Assembly: GCF_001673635.1 (NCBI RefSeq)
Contig: NZ_LZMH01000028.1
Coordinates: 1 to 64,000 of the forward strand
Source of the DNA: Mycobacterium asiaticum
GTDB taxonomy: Bacteria > Actinomycetota > Actinomycetes > Mycobacteriales > Mycobacteriaceae
DNA: 64,000 nucleotides
Reading direction: 5' to 3'
Shown one piece after another: positions 39,933-48,177 of the stretch (position 1 is its first letter; each line of letters opens with the position of its first letter). Position numbers and translations under genes: made by a program. A model generated the notes under the pieces. It did no database searches. It had not been told where the DNA came from and saw only the letters and a program-made list of their open reading frames with translations.

Positions 39933-41984
39933 GTGTGCGTATTCGTTCGTGCGGTGGCAGTGCTACTGGCTACTGCTCTGGTGCTCGTCGGTTGTGGCCG
40001 CTCGGCCGAACCCAGCGCGAAACCCAAAATTGGCGCTTGGGGCGTCGACCTGACCGCGATGGACACGTCGGTCCGGCCCGGTAACGATTTTTTCGCATAC
40101 GCCGTCGGCACGTGGGTGAAGAACGCGAAGATCCCGGCCGACAAGGTGTGCGCGGGTGTCAATCTCGACATCCAGAACCAGCTCAACGCAGACCTGAAGG
40201 CCATAGTCGAGAGTGCTGCCGCCAAACACGCACCCGAGGGCGACATCTCGCAGCAAATTGGCGACCTGTTCGCGTCCTACATGGACGAGGCGCGGTTGAA
40301 CAGGAAAGGCGCCGAGCCCGTGCGGCCGCTGCTGGCGTCGGTCGACGCTGCCAACGACAGGGCGGGCCTCAATGCGGTTCTGGTGTCGTTCAACGGCAGG
40401 ACTCGGGTAAGCGACCCATTCCCGGTGTCGGTGGCCATGGACCCGAACAACCCGACGCGCTACTTGCCGGTCATCTGGCAGGGTGGTCTCTCGCTCGGTG
40501 AGCGCGACTACTACGTCGAAACCGATCCCGAATCCGTGGAGCTACGCACCAAATTCGTCGCGCATGCCGCCCGGTTGCTCGGTCTCGCGGGTTTTGCGGA
40601 TTCGCAGCACCAGGCCGAACAATTGCTGGCTCTGGAAACCAAGCTGGCAGAGGTGCAGGTGCCGCGGGAGGAGGAGCGCGACGTCGTCAAGACGAACAAC
40701 ATCATGCCGCGAGCCGCAGTCGAGCAACTTGGACAGGGCGCACCGTTGCATGAGATATTCGACGAGCTGAAGTTGCCGGCGGAGACCGACTTCCAGGTCG
40801 GCATGCCCAACGTATTGAGCCGCACCGCAGCGCTTTTCGCGAACGAGCCGCTGGACTCGTGGAAGGCGTACATGCGTTACCAAGTGCTCTCCGCCTACGG
40901 CGGCGATCTTTCGACCCCGTTCGCCGATGAGCTGTTCGACTTCTACGGGCGAACGCTGGGCGGTGCCAAGGAGCGCGCGCCACGGGCGGAGCGCGGGGTG
41001 TCTCGGGTAAGTAACGGGCTCGGCGACCCGGTCGGACAGTTGTATGTCGACGCCCACTTCAGTCAGCAGACCCGGGACAAGGCGCGGGCACTTGTCGAGA
41101 ATTTGCGCGCCGCATACAGCAAGCGCATCGACGCCGCCAGCTGGATGACACCTGAGACGAAGAAAGAAGCTCAGGCCAAGCTCGCCGCGCTGGTGGCCAA
41201 GATCGGTTACCCCGACAAATGGAAGTCGTATGCGACGGTCAAGATCGCGGCGGGCGAACTGGTCGCCAACGACGACGCCCTGGCGATGTGGTCATGGAAC
41301 GACGACCGCAGCAAGTTGGGCAAGCCCATCGACCGCGGCGAGTGGAGCATGACGCCGCAGACCAACAACGCCTACTACTCTCCGCGACTGAACGACATCG
41401 TCTTTCCCGCGGCGATCCTGCAACCGCCGAACTTCGATCCCGCAGCCGATCCCGCGGTGAACTACGGCGCGATCGGGGCCACCATCGGTCATGAGATGAG
41501 CCACGCATTCGACGACCAGGGCCGCAAGAGCGACGGCACCGGGCTACAGCGCGATTGGTGGACACCGACCGACGCCGACCGCTACACCCGCGAGGCGGAC
41601 AAGCTTGTCGCCCAGTTCAACGGTTACGAGCCGTTACCGGGCAATCGCATCAATGGAGCGGTGACACTCGGGGAGAACATCGCCGATCTCGCGGGATTGC
41701 GCATCGCTTATGACGCCTACAAGCTCTCTCTCGGCGGCAAAGAAGCGCCTGTCATCGATGGCCTCAGCGGAGACCAGCGGTTCTTCCTCGCTTTCGCGGC
41801 GAGCTGGAAAGAGATCTGCCGGCCCGAAACCGAGCGCAACCAACTGCTGACCGACGTGCACAGCCCGGCGAAGTTCCGGGTGAATGGGATCGTTCGCAAC
41901 ATGGACGAGTGGTATACCGCGTTCAACGTGCAGCCTGGAGACTCGCTGTTCCTCAAACCAGAGGACCGCGTCCGCGTCTGGTGA
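39933..41984 (+). CDS. M13 family zinc metallopeptidase lipoprotein
   Basis: A 683-aa neprilysin-type endopeptidase. GTG 39933 follows GGAGG by 6 bp; the frame stays open upstream into bacA but that part is not conserved. The signal peptide (VCVFVRAVAVLLATALVLVGC) ends in lipobox LVGC, so it is surface-anchored. Zinc ligands are His520 and His524 in GHEMSHAFDDQGR and Glu581 in LGENIADLAGL; Glu521 is the catalytic base. The substrate motif NNAYYSPRLNDIVFPAAIL is present. It is distinct in location from zmp1 (Rv0198c). H37Rv has PE_PGRS33 at this place, so the gene is a lineage-specific insertion. Confidence 0.92.
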   Translation: MCVFVRAVAVLLATALVLVGCGRSAEPSAKPKIGAWGVDLTAMDTSVRPGNDFFAYAVGTWVKNAKIPADKVCAGVNLDIQNQLNADLKAIVESAAAKHAPEGDISQQIGDLFASYMDEARLNRKGAEPVRPLLASVDAANDRAGLNAVLVSFNGRTRVSDPFPVSVAMDPNNPTRYLPVIWQGGLSLGERDYYVETDPESVELRTKFVAHAARLLGLAGFADSQHQAEQLLALETKLAEVQVPREEERDVVKTNNIMPRAAVEQLGQGAPLHEIFDELKLPAETDFQVGMPNVLSRTAALFANEPLDSWKAYMRYQVLSAYGGDLSTPFADELFDFYGRTLGGAKERAPRAERGVSRVSNGLGDPVGQLYVDAHFSQQTRDKARALVENLRAAYSKRIDAASWMTPETKKEAQAKLAALVAKIGYPDKWKSYATVKIAAGELVANDDALAMWSWNDDRSKLGKPIDRGEWSMTPQTNNAYYSPRLNDIVFPAAILQPPNFDPAADPAVNYGAIGATIGHEMSHAFDDQGRKSDGTGLQRDWWTPTDADRYTREADKLVAQFNGYEPLPGNRINGAVTLGENIADLAGLRIAYDAYKLSLGGKEAPVIDGLSGDQRFFLAFAASWKEICRPETERNQLLTDVHSPAKFRVNGIVRNMDEWYTAFNVQPGDSLFLKPEDRVRVW

Positions 41985-41999
41985 AAGACAGCTAATTGT

Positions 42000-42274
42000 T
42001 TCCGCGCCTACCCGCCCGCGGCCGCGGCCGCGTGCGTTCCGGCGCTGTGCTTGTTTTTCCGCGCCTACCCCCCCGCGGCCGCGGCCGCGTGCGTTCCGGC
42101 GCTGTGCTGGTTTTTCCGCGCCTACCCCCCCGCGGCCGCGGCCGCGTGCGTTCCGGCGCTGTGCTGGTTTTTCCGCGCCTACTCGCCCGCCGCCGCGGCC
42201 GCGTGCGTTCCGGCGCTGTGCTGGTTTTTCCGCGCCTACCCGCCCGCGGCCGCGGCCGCGTGCGTTCCGGCGCG
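42000..42274. repeat. 57-bp tandem repeat (4.8 copies) spanning the flavoprotein stop codon
   Basis: Five units with an exact 57-bp period begin near 42000, 42057, 42114, 42171 and 42228; the last is partial and is the native 3' end of the flavoprotein gene. Each unit holds CGCGGCCGCGGCCGCG, TGCGTTCCGGCG, CTGTGCTGG and TTTTTCC. Units differ by only a few bases. The first four units lie after the stop codon and repeat the last 13 codons plus stop. This is a MIRU/VNTR-type locus, expected to vary in copy number. Confidence 0.92.
42096..42115 (+). terminator. Candidate intrinsic terminator of the M13 peptidase gene, repeated in each VNTR unit
   Basis: CCGGCG-CTG-TGCTGG (42096-42110) can form a 6-bp stem with two G-U pairs, followed at once by TTTTT (42111-42115) on the plus strand. 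The same hairpin recurs with the 57-bp period near 42153 and 42210; the first unit (42039-42058) has a mismatch in the closing pairs. It lies about 110 bp after the M13 stop. Confidence 0.45.
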
Positions 42275-43723
42275 GCGCCCGAAGAACGACCCCTCGCCCA
42301 GCTGCGTCCCGCTGGCGTACCCCTTGCCGTCCTGGGCGATGTTGGATGCGCACGCCCCGGCGGCGTACAGGCCCGGCACCACCGAACCGTCCTCGCGCAG
42401 CACTTCGCCGTCCACTGACACCGCCAAGCCGCCGATGGTGAATCCGGAGTACATCGCCCGGCCGAGCGACAGATCGAACACCGCCCACGGTCCTTTGTTT
42501 TGCGGGGCAACATATTCCGGCTGCTTATGGAAGTCCGGATCCTCGCCCTTGACGGCATACTCGTTGTAGCGGTCCAGCGTGGCGGCGACGTTCCCGGCCG
42601 GAATGCCCAGCGCGGCTTCCAATTCAACGATGGTCTCGTACCCATCGAGAAACTTGATCAGCGGCATCTCGGGCATCTGCATGTGCTCTTCGTCGACGAT
42701 CAGATAGGCCGTCTGCTCCGGCTGTTCGAGCACGAAGGCCGAGGTCCGGGAATGATAGGAGTCTTCGGCGACGAACCGCTTGCCGTCCTTGTTGACGATC
42801 ACCCCGGTCAAGAGAATCTCCGGCGGATAGGCGGCCGCGGTGATGAACAATTCGTTCATGTTCTTGGTGGCCCCGCCGGCCGAGATGCCCATCCGGATGC
42901 CCAGCCCGTCGTCGTTCGGGTTGCCCAGGATGTAGGGCGCTACCAGGCCGTGGTGTTTGGTGCGCCGCGGCTGGCCCAACGCGGGCGTGTGCTCGGACAC
43001 CATGTCGGGATTCATCGCGAACCCGCCCGCGGCGATGATCACCGATTTGGCCTTGATCGCGCCGGTCTCACCGAAGTGCTTCCACGCGACGCCGACCACG
43101 GCGCCGTCCGCCACGATCAGGTTCGTCGCCCCGGTCTCGTAGCGAATTTCCACACCGAGCTCGGCGGCGCGCTTCACCAGCAGGTCGACCACCATTGCGG
43201 CGCCGCCCAATTCGCCGGGCACCGGCACGGAATGACCGCGGGGCGCCGGCACGGCCTGCTCACAGTAGGGCCACACCTTCTCATTGCCGGTATAGCTCAG
43301 GCCCTCGGTGCCCGGAGGGACCACCACTTTGCCCGGGTAGAAGCTGCGCTCAAACTGAAAGCCAAGGGCCTCAAGCCAATTGAAATGCTCAACGCTGCCG
43401 TCGCAGTACGCACGGATCTTGTCGAGTTCGGGCTCACGGGACACCGCGACCAGGTACTTGAACATCTCGTCGGGTGAATCGGGATGACCGGTCGCCGCCT
43501 GCACCGCCGTCCCGCCGCCCAAGTAGAAGTGGCCGCCAGCCATCGAGGTGGTGCCCCCCGCCGCGGCGGCACGTTCGGCCACCAGGACCCGGGCACCGGC
43601 CGCCGCAGCCGAAACCGCAGCGCATCCACCGGCGATCCCGAAACCGATCACCAGCACGTCGACTTCATCCGACCAGGACTCCACCGTGTCGGCCTGGACT
43701 GTCGCTGGGATGTCGGTGCTCAC
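42236..43723 (-). CDS. FAD-dependent dehydrogenase of the fumarate reductase/ketosteroid dehydrogenase family (Rv1817-like)
   Basis: A 495-aa flavoprotein. The FAD motif is VLVIGFGIAGGCAAVSAAAAG (in part: GFGIAGG at about residues 27-33), with ERAAAAGGTTSMAGG following. The C-terminal FAD contact is GLYAAGACASNIAQDGKGYASG. The body resembles 3-ketosteroid dehydrogenases and fumarate reductase-like flavoproteins. The start GTG overlaps the VOC gene stop by 4 bp (GTGA), so the two are coupled. The C-terminus (THAAAAAGG) is encoded by the native unit of a 57-bp tandem repeat. The substrate is unknown; steroid or fatty substrates are plausible. Confidence 0.88.
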   Translation of the reverse strand: MSTDIPATVQADTVESWSDEVDVLVIGFGIAGGCAAVSAAAAGARVLVAERAAAAGGTTSMAGGHFYLGGGTAVQAATGHPDSPDEMFKYLVAVSREPELDKIRAYCDGSVEHFNWLEALGFQFERSFYPGKVVVPPGTEGLSYTGNEKVWPYCEQAVPAPRGHSVPVPGELGGAAMVVDLLVKRAAELGVEIRYETGATNLIVADGAVVGVAWKHFGETGAIKAKSVIIAAGGFAMNPDMVSEHTPALGQPRRTKHHGLVAPYILGNPNDDGLGIRMGISAGGATKNMNELFITAAAYPPEILLTGVIVNKDGKRFVAEDSYHSRTSAFVLEQPEQTAYLIVDEEHMQMPEMPLIKFLDGYETIVELEAALGIPAGNVAATLDRYNEYAVKGEDPDFHKQPEYVAPQNKGPWAVFDLSLGRAMYSGFTIGGLAVSVDGEVLREDGSVVPGLYAAGACASNIAQDGKGYASGTQLGEGSFFGRRAGTHAAAAAGG

Positions 43724-44220
43724 CGCTGCTCCTGTTTGATGTAGTCGTAAAACGCTTTGATCTCGGGTGACAAATAGGCGATCTCGAGAAACGGCACACC
43801 CGACTGCGGCGCCGCGACGTAGGCGAATCGCAGCCCGCCGGGCATGGTGCCTTCTTGCACCACATTCGCACCGTGGGCGGCGGCATCGGCAACCGCGGCA
43901 TCGAACCGGTCCGGGCTTTCGGCCTCCACGCAGATGTGGTGCAAACCCGGTCCGTGGTCGCGGAGAAAGTCACTATAGATGTTCTCCCCGCGAACCGGCG
44001 CGAGCAGCTCCAGCTGCATGTCGCCGAGATAGCTCAGCGAGACACCGGCGACGAAATCCGCGGGCCGTCCGCGATAGGTGCAGCTATCGGGCGCGAAATG
44101 CACCTCCGGCATCCGTATCCACTTGCGGACGCCTAAAAGCCCGGTGAGAGCGGTTTCGGTGGCCTCGAGGTCCGTTGTCACCCACGCAATCTGGATGGGT
44201 GATTGAACGAGCAGGTTCAT
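43720..44220 (-). CDS. VOC (glyoxalase/bleomycin-resistance) family protein
   Basis: A 166-aa protein made of two beta-alpha-beta-beta-beta modules: IAWVTTDLEATETALTGLLG, and GPGLHHICVEAESPDRFDAAV. The His-His in LHHICVE and Glu in PFLEIAYL are typical metal ligands of the VOC superfamily, which includes methylmalonyl-CoA epimerase and lyases. ATG 44220 (MNLLVQSPIQ) was chosen because the upstream frame has no VOC character. It is coupled to the flavoprotein and not found beside Rv1817 in H37Rv as far as I recall. The pair may act on one catabolic route. Confidence 0.85.
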   Translation of the reverse strand: MNLLVQSPIQIAWVTTDLEATETALTGLLGVRKWIRMPEVHFAPDSCTYRGRPADFVAGVSLSYLGDMQLELLAPVRGENIYSDFLRDHGPGLHHICVEAESPDRFDAAVADAAAHGANVVQEGTMPGGLRFAYVAAPQSGVPFLEIAYLSPEIKAFYDYIKQEQR

Positions 44221-44321
44221 CGCCTCGCAGGATATCCCAGTGCGGCGGCGGGCAGAAAGGGCCGTCTGAAAATTTGCCATGGCGGCCGCAGTCCGGGCCG
44301 TACCGAGCGGGTGAACACGTT

Positions 44322-45008
44322 CTAATTCGACTCGAGCATGCCGATCAGCAAACGCACCTGGGTATCGAAGACGCTGCGCGGGTCGGTCAAAGTGTCCGCG
44401 CCGTACTGCCCAAACACCTCGAGGCTGATCGCGCCCAGCACACCCGCCCAGAGCAGGAAGCACTTAGCCATCACCCGGTCGTCACCGGGGAAACCGAAAT
44501 CGTGCCGAATTCGCTCGAAATCCGACGCCATTGGTTGGGGCGCCGCGTCGCTGGTCAGCATGATCTCCCCGGTGGTGATCCCCGCCGCCAGAGCGTCGAA
44601 CAAATCCGCGACCACGCGGGTGCCAACGCCGACGGTGCGTTCCGCGGGAGCGTGGTACCCAGGAACCGGACTGCCGTAGAGCAGCGCCCACCCGGCCGGG
44701 TGCGCCACCGCCCACTCCCGCACAGCGTGCGTGATGGTCAGAACGTCTTCGCTCCACGAATCCGTGGCGGCATTGTCGCGGGCGCGCTGCACCGCGTCGG
44801 CCAGGTCGGAATAGGCGTCGACGAGCAGCAGCGTCAACAACTCGTCACGACTGGCCACGTAGCGGTAGACGGCCGACGAGACCATGCCCAGGTCCCGCGC
44901 TATCGCGCGCAGCGACAGCCCGGCCGCGCCGTGATCCACGAGGTGGCGGCGCCCGAGTTCGACGATCTTCGCTTCGATCTGCTCCCGCGATTCCTGGCGT
45001 TTGCCCAC
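44322..45008 (-). CDS. TetR family transcriptional regulator (Rv1816-like)
   Basis: A 228-aa repressor. The N-terminal helix-turn-helix is clear: IEAKIVELGRRHLVDHGAAG, then LSLRAIARDLGMVSSAVYRYVASRDELL. The C-terminal WHG-type ligand domain contains YSDLADAVQRARDNAA and WALLYGSPVPGYHAP. GTG start. It is divergent from the DUF385 gene, with two inverted repeats in the 109-bp gap that may be its operators, and 101 bp upstream of the VOC gene. Ligand unknown. Confidence 0.9.
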   Translation of the reverse strand: MGKRQESREQIEAKIVELGRRHLVDHGAAGLSLRAIARDLGMVSSAVYRYVASRDELLTLLLVDAYSDLADAVQRARDNAATDSWSEDVLTITHAVREWAVAHPAGWALLYGSPVPGYHAPAERTVGVGTRVVADLFDALAAGITTGEIMLTSDAAPQPMASDFERIRHDFGFPGDDRVMAKCFLLWAGVLGAISLEVFGQYGADTLTDPRSVFDTQVRLLIGMLESN

Positions 45009-45052
45009 ACGGTGGAGTCTTGCAGTTCAGAGATCACCGCTCTTGCTTTTAG

Positions 45053-45103
45053 GTCACGGTTGTGACACGGTATTGGCAAGCGAGAGCGGTGCTCTCTTAA
45101 TCT
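45053..45103 (+). promoter_or_regulatory. Divergent TetR/DUF385 promoter region with two inverted repeats
   Basis: GTCAC-GGTT-GTGAC (45053-45066) and GAGAGC-GGT-GCTCTC (45082-45096) are perfect dyads in the TetR/DUF385 gap. TTGGCA (45073-45078) and TAATCT (45098-45103, fits TANNNT) could be -35/-10 boxes with a 19-bp spacer around the second dyad. Both are candidate operators for the adjacent TetR repressor. The arrangement is seen; the function is inferred. Confidence 0.4.
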
Positions 45104-45117
45104 CCACGGGAGGCGGC

Positions 45118-45561
45118 ATGACCACGCACTATCAGGAACCGAACCGGGCCATGCGGGCGGCCAACACCGTCGTCCGCTGGCTCGCCGAGTCCGGGATCAG
45201 CATCGCCGGCACCAGCGCGTTGCGGGTCCGCGGACGCACCAGCGGGAAACAACGCAGCGTGGTCATCAACCTGCTGACCGTGGACGGCGTGGACTACGTC
45301 GTCTCACCGCGCGGCAATACCCAGTGGGTGCGCAACGTTCGCGCGGCGGGCGTCGTCGACACCGGCCCCCGCTGGCGGCGCCGGCACGCCACCATCCACG
45401 AGGTCGGCGACGACGCCAAGCCCGAGATCCTGCGGCTTTACCTGGCTCGGTGGTACTGGCAGGTCAAGGGGTTCGTCGGCGAACTGACACCGGAGTCCGG
45501 CGACGACGAACTGCGGGCCGCGTCCGACCGGATACCGGTGTTTGCGCTGGGGGCCGCCTAG
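45118..45561 (+). CDS. DUF385 / nitroreductase-type deazaflavin-dependent protein
   Basis: A 147-aa split-barrel protein with GGGAGG just before ATG 45118. The F420-type (Ddn-like, PF04075) signature is visible: [41 protein letters not shown] and a basic patch [13 protein letters not shown]. Members bind F420 or fatty acids and reduce quinones or nitroaromatics; the exact activity is unknown. It is divergent from the TetR gene and overlaps the 3' end of the secreted protease gene by 4 bp. Confidence 0.85.
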   Translation: MTTHYQEPNRAMRAANTVVRWLAESGISIAGTSALRVRGRTSGKQRSVVINLLTVDGVDYVVSPRGNTQWVRNVRAAGVVDTGPRWRRRHATIHEVGDDAKPEILRLYLARWYWQVKGFVGELTPESGDDELRAASDRIPVFALGAA

Positions 45562-46214
45562 CTGGGGTTCACTCCCCCGTCCTCGCGCATCTGCTGCGAG
45601 GTGGCCTGCCAGGACACGGCGGCCGGCAGCGTCCCCCAGACACTGTTGAAGATCCCGACGAGTTGACCGCTCGACGGCGAGAACACCGGTCCCCCGGAGT
45701 CGCCCTGCGACGTCTGAACGCCGTTGGTCATCGTGAACCAGCCGTTGTTGACGCTCTCGATCGTGCCGCAGGTCTCGCCCGTGGTGATGCCGAAGTGGCA
45801 CACCGGCTGCCCGGCCGTGGGCGCACCGCCGCCGGCGCGCAGCGCGCGTCCGCCCGGCAGGATGTCGCTCGCGGCGACGCCTTCGGCCAGGGCGATTGCC
45901 TCGTAGTCGGCGATGACCTGGTCGGTCGCCACGGTCGACCCGGTGGGTGTGTTGTCCCGGAAGGTGGTCATGCGCCCGATGACGTTGTTGTCCTTGTCAT
46001 AAACCAGCCCACTACCGCGGCAGTGCCCTGCCGTCACCGCGACGCGCGAGCGGGTGTCGACGAAGCCCAGCGTGCAGACATGGTTGTCCTGGTGGATCTC
46101 CATCCCGGGGTAGACGGCCACCGGGTCGGCGTGACCGGTCGCCGGCGTCAGGCCCAACGCCGACGCCGCGAGTAGTGCAGGTGCAAGAAAAGTGCGCAGT
46201 GCCAGGCGGCTCAC
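45558..46214 (-). CDS. Secreted trypsin-like serine protease (Rv1815-like)
   Basis: A 218-aa S1-family protein with a signal peptide ending near [11 protein letters not shown] (residues 1-30). The catalytic triad can be read as His64 in VTAGHC, Asp103 in IADYEAIAL and Ser173 in GDSGGP. Two cysteine pairs (HVCTLG with AGHC; PVCHFG with GETCG) could form disulfides. It is short, at the size of streptogrisin-like and mycobacterial Rv1815-type proteases. The substrate is unknown. It is 67 bp downstream of the sterol desaturase stop in the opposite sense of transcription start order, on the same strand. Confidence 0.88.
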   Translation of the reverse strand: MSRLALRTFLAPALLAASALGLTPATGHADPVAVYPGMEIHQDNHVCTLGFVDTRSRVAVTAGHCRGSGLVYDKDNNVIGRMTTFRDNTPTGSTVATDQVIADYEAIALAEGVAASDILPGGRALRAGGGAPTAGQPVCHFGITTGETCGTIESVNNGWFTMTNGVQTSQGDSGGPVFSPSSGQLVGIFNSVWGTLPAAVSWQATSQQMREDGGVNPS

Positions 46215-46281
46215 GGTGGCTCCCGTCGGTTACGGCGTTATCACTTCGACATTAGAGCTTTCGCCGCCGGCTGCCGAAGCG

Positions 46282-47196
46282 TTACCGAGACGTGACCAGC
46301 GGGGTGGTGCCGTCGACCTGGTCGGACGTGCGCGGCGCCCAGCCCGGCGGGCCGAAAACGTAGCCGAGCCGGTCGCGGAACCGGCGCGCGGAGCGCCAAT
46401 CCCGGGCGATGGCCAGGTACTCGTGGGTCTGCAGTTTCCAGATGTTGAACGTGTCGACCTGCTTGGTCAGCCCGTAGTGCGGCCGGAACAGTTCCTTCTG
46501 GAAGCTGCCGAACATCCGGTCCCAGAGGATGAAGATGCCGCCGTAGTTCTTGTCCAGGTACAGCTGGTCCCTGCCGTGGTGGACGCGGTGATGCGACGGG
46601 GTGTTGAAGATGAACTCGAACCACCGTGGCAACTTGTCGATGCGCTCGGTGTGCACCCAGAACTGATAGATCAGATTCAGCGACCAGCTGAAGAACACCA
46701 GCCATGGGGGAAGTCCCAACAGCGGCAACGGGATCCACATCAGGATCTCCCCGCTGTTGTTCCACTTCTGGCGCAGCGCGGTGGCGAAATTGAAGTACTG
46801 GCTTGAGTGATGAGCCTGGTGGGTAGCCCAGATGAGCCGGATACGGTGGGCGACGCGGTGGTAGGTGTAGTAGAGCAGGTCTACACCGAGGATCGCGACG
46901 ACCCAGGTGTACCACTTGGTCGCAGGGAGGTGCCACGGAGCCAGGTAGGCATAGATTGCGGCATACCCGAACAACGCAAGGGCCTTCCAAGCGGCCGTGG
47001 TGGCAATCGAGACCAGACCCATCGAAATGCTCGCCATGGAATCGCGGGTGAGGTACGCACCCGATGACGGCTGGGGCGTAGCCGAATCGTCGGTCGCCGC
47101 GGCGGCATCGAACTTCTCCAGCTTGCGGGCAGCCGTCCACTCCAGGGTCAACAAGAAAAGGAAGAAGGGGATGGCAAAGAACACCGGATCCCGCAT
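46282..47196 (-). CDS. erg3: Sterol desaturase/fatty acid hydroxylase family membrane protein
   Basis: A 304-aa di-iron membrane oxygenase, named erg3 in M. tuberculosis (Rv1814). Histidine boxes are visible: HRVAHR, HQAHHSS and HHRVHH, plus HTERI in between; these bind the two irons. Helices occur near residues 5-20, 60-85, 90-110 and 150-185. Despite the name, mycobacteria make no ergosterol, so the physiological substrate is probably another lipid. ATG 47196 (MRDPVFFAIP) matches the H37Rv start; GTG 47238 would add 14 residues. Confidence 0.88.
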   Translation of the reverse strand: MRDPVFFAIPFFLFLLTLEWTAARKLEKFDAAAATDDSATPQPSSGAYLTRDSMASISMGLVSIATTAAWKALALFGYAAIYAYLAPWHLPATKWYTWVVAILGVDLLYYTYHRVAHRIRLIWATHQAHHSSQYFNFATALRQKWNNSGEILMWIPLPLLGLPPWLVFFSWSLNLIYQFWVHTERIDKLPRWFEFIFNTPSHHRVHHGRDQLYLDKNYGGIFILWDRMFGSFQKELFRPHYGLTKQVDTFNIWKLQTHEYLAIARDWRSARRFRDRLGYVFGPPGWAPRTSDQVDGTTPLVTSR

Positions 47197-47265
47197 CTGG
47201 GCCGGCAGCGCCGAGAAGAAGCCTGACACACTGCTCACAGCACACAGCCTAACCTGGTGAGACCA

Positions 47266-48177
47266 ATGAAACGCCCGGTGCACCGGCCCCACGTGACGCA
47301 GCGGCTGCTGCGCGCCTCCGGCGTCCGCAATCGGTTGTTCCCACCTGCGAAGCTGGCGAGTTGGGAGGCCAATCCCCGCCCGCCTTACTGTGGGCGCCCG
47401 TCCAAGCACCTGCTGAAGAAGATCGATGTCGTCCGGGAGGACGTCAACGGCCGGCCGGTCTATCAGGTGACTCCCCGCCACGTGCCGCGGGCCGACTTGT
47501 CCGGCCACCTGGTCTATCTGCACGGCGGCGCGTACGTGCTGGATCTGCTGCCGCATTTTCATTGGCCGGCCATCGCGAAACTGGCGACCCTGCTGCACCG
47601 CACTATCACGGTGCCGATCTATCCGATCGCGCCCGAGCACACCTACCGCGAGGTGTTCCCCTTCCTGCTCCAGCTGTACCGCCGCCTCCTCGACGAGCGT
47701 GACCCTAATTCCCTTGCCTTCATGGGAGATTCGGCGGGTGGCGGGATGGCTTTCGCGCTGTGCCACGCGGTGCGCGACGCCGGCTTGCCGCAGCCGACGG
47801 ACGCGGTGCTGCTTTCGCCGTGGATGCATCTCGGGTTGCCGGATCCCGACGTGCGGACGGTGGCCAAGAAAGACCCGTTCCTCAACCTCGACGATCTGCG
47901 CGCCGCCGGTTTGCGCTACGCCGGCGGCGATCCGCTCGATACTCCACTGCTCAGCCCGTGCATGGGACCGCTGGACGGATTGCCGCGGTTGACGGTGTTC
48001 ACCGGCACCCACGACGTGCTCAACCCCGACGCCCGCGCCTTCCACAAGCGCGCGACGGACGAAGGCGTCGAGATCGGGTGGTACGAGCTCGAAGGCGGCA
48101 TGCACACCTGGATGTTGCTGCCCGGCCACAAGGCCAAGGTGACGCTGGAGCAGATCCGCCAGGTGCTGTCCGGGTGA
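47266..48177 (+). CDS. Alpha/beta hydrolase, hormone-sensitive lipase type
   Basis: A 303-aa esterase/lipase. The HSL signature is present: oxyanion motif YLHGGAYVLD, nucleophile elbow GDSAGGGMA with the catalytic serine, acid in GTHDVLNPDAR, and His in GGMHTWMLL. It has no signal peptide. ATG 47266 has GGTGA upstream; GTG 47257 is an alternative. Its stop overlaps the next gene by 4 bp, so it is coupled to the NDH-2-like oxidoreductase. It is divergent from erg3. Likely acts on short acyl esters; the real substrate is unknown. Confidence 0.88.
   Translation: MKRPVHRPHVTQRLLRASGVRNRLFPPAKLASWEANPRPPYCGRPSKHLLKKIDVVREDVNGRPVYQVTPRHVPRADLSGHLVYLHGGAYVLDLLPHFHWPAIAKLATLLHRTITVPIYPIAPEHTYREVFPFLLQLYRRLLDERDPNSLAFMGDSAGGGMAFALCHAVRDAGLPQPTDAVLLSPWMHLGLPDPDVRTVAKKDPFLNLDDLRAAGLRYAGGDPLDTPLLSPCMGPLDGLPRLTVFTGTHDVLNPDARAFHKRATDEGVEIGWYELEGGMHTWMLLPGHKAKVTLEQIRQVLSG

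Noticed and set aside
42000..42274. Possible CRISPR array
   Set aside because: Units are directly adjacent with no spacers between repeats, and no cas gene is present. It is a tandem repeat.
41996..42418. Plus-strand frames through the 57-bp repeats (FPRLPARGRGRVRSGAV type)
   Set aside because: They stay open only because the period is a multiple of three. There is no ribosome site, and they run antisense into the flavoprotein gene.
47231..47260. Half IdeR box (GCCTAACCT) between erg3 and the esterase gene
   Set aside because: Only the right half matches; the left arm shows no similarity to the consensus.
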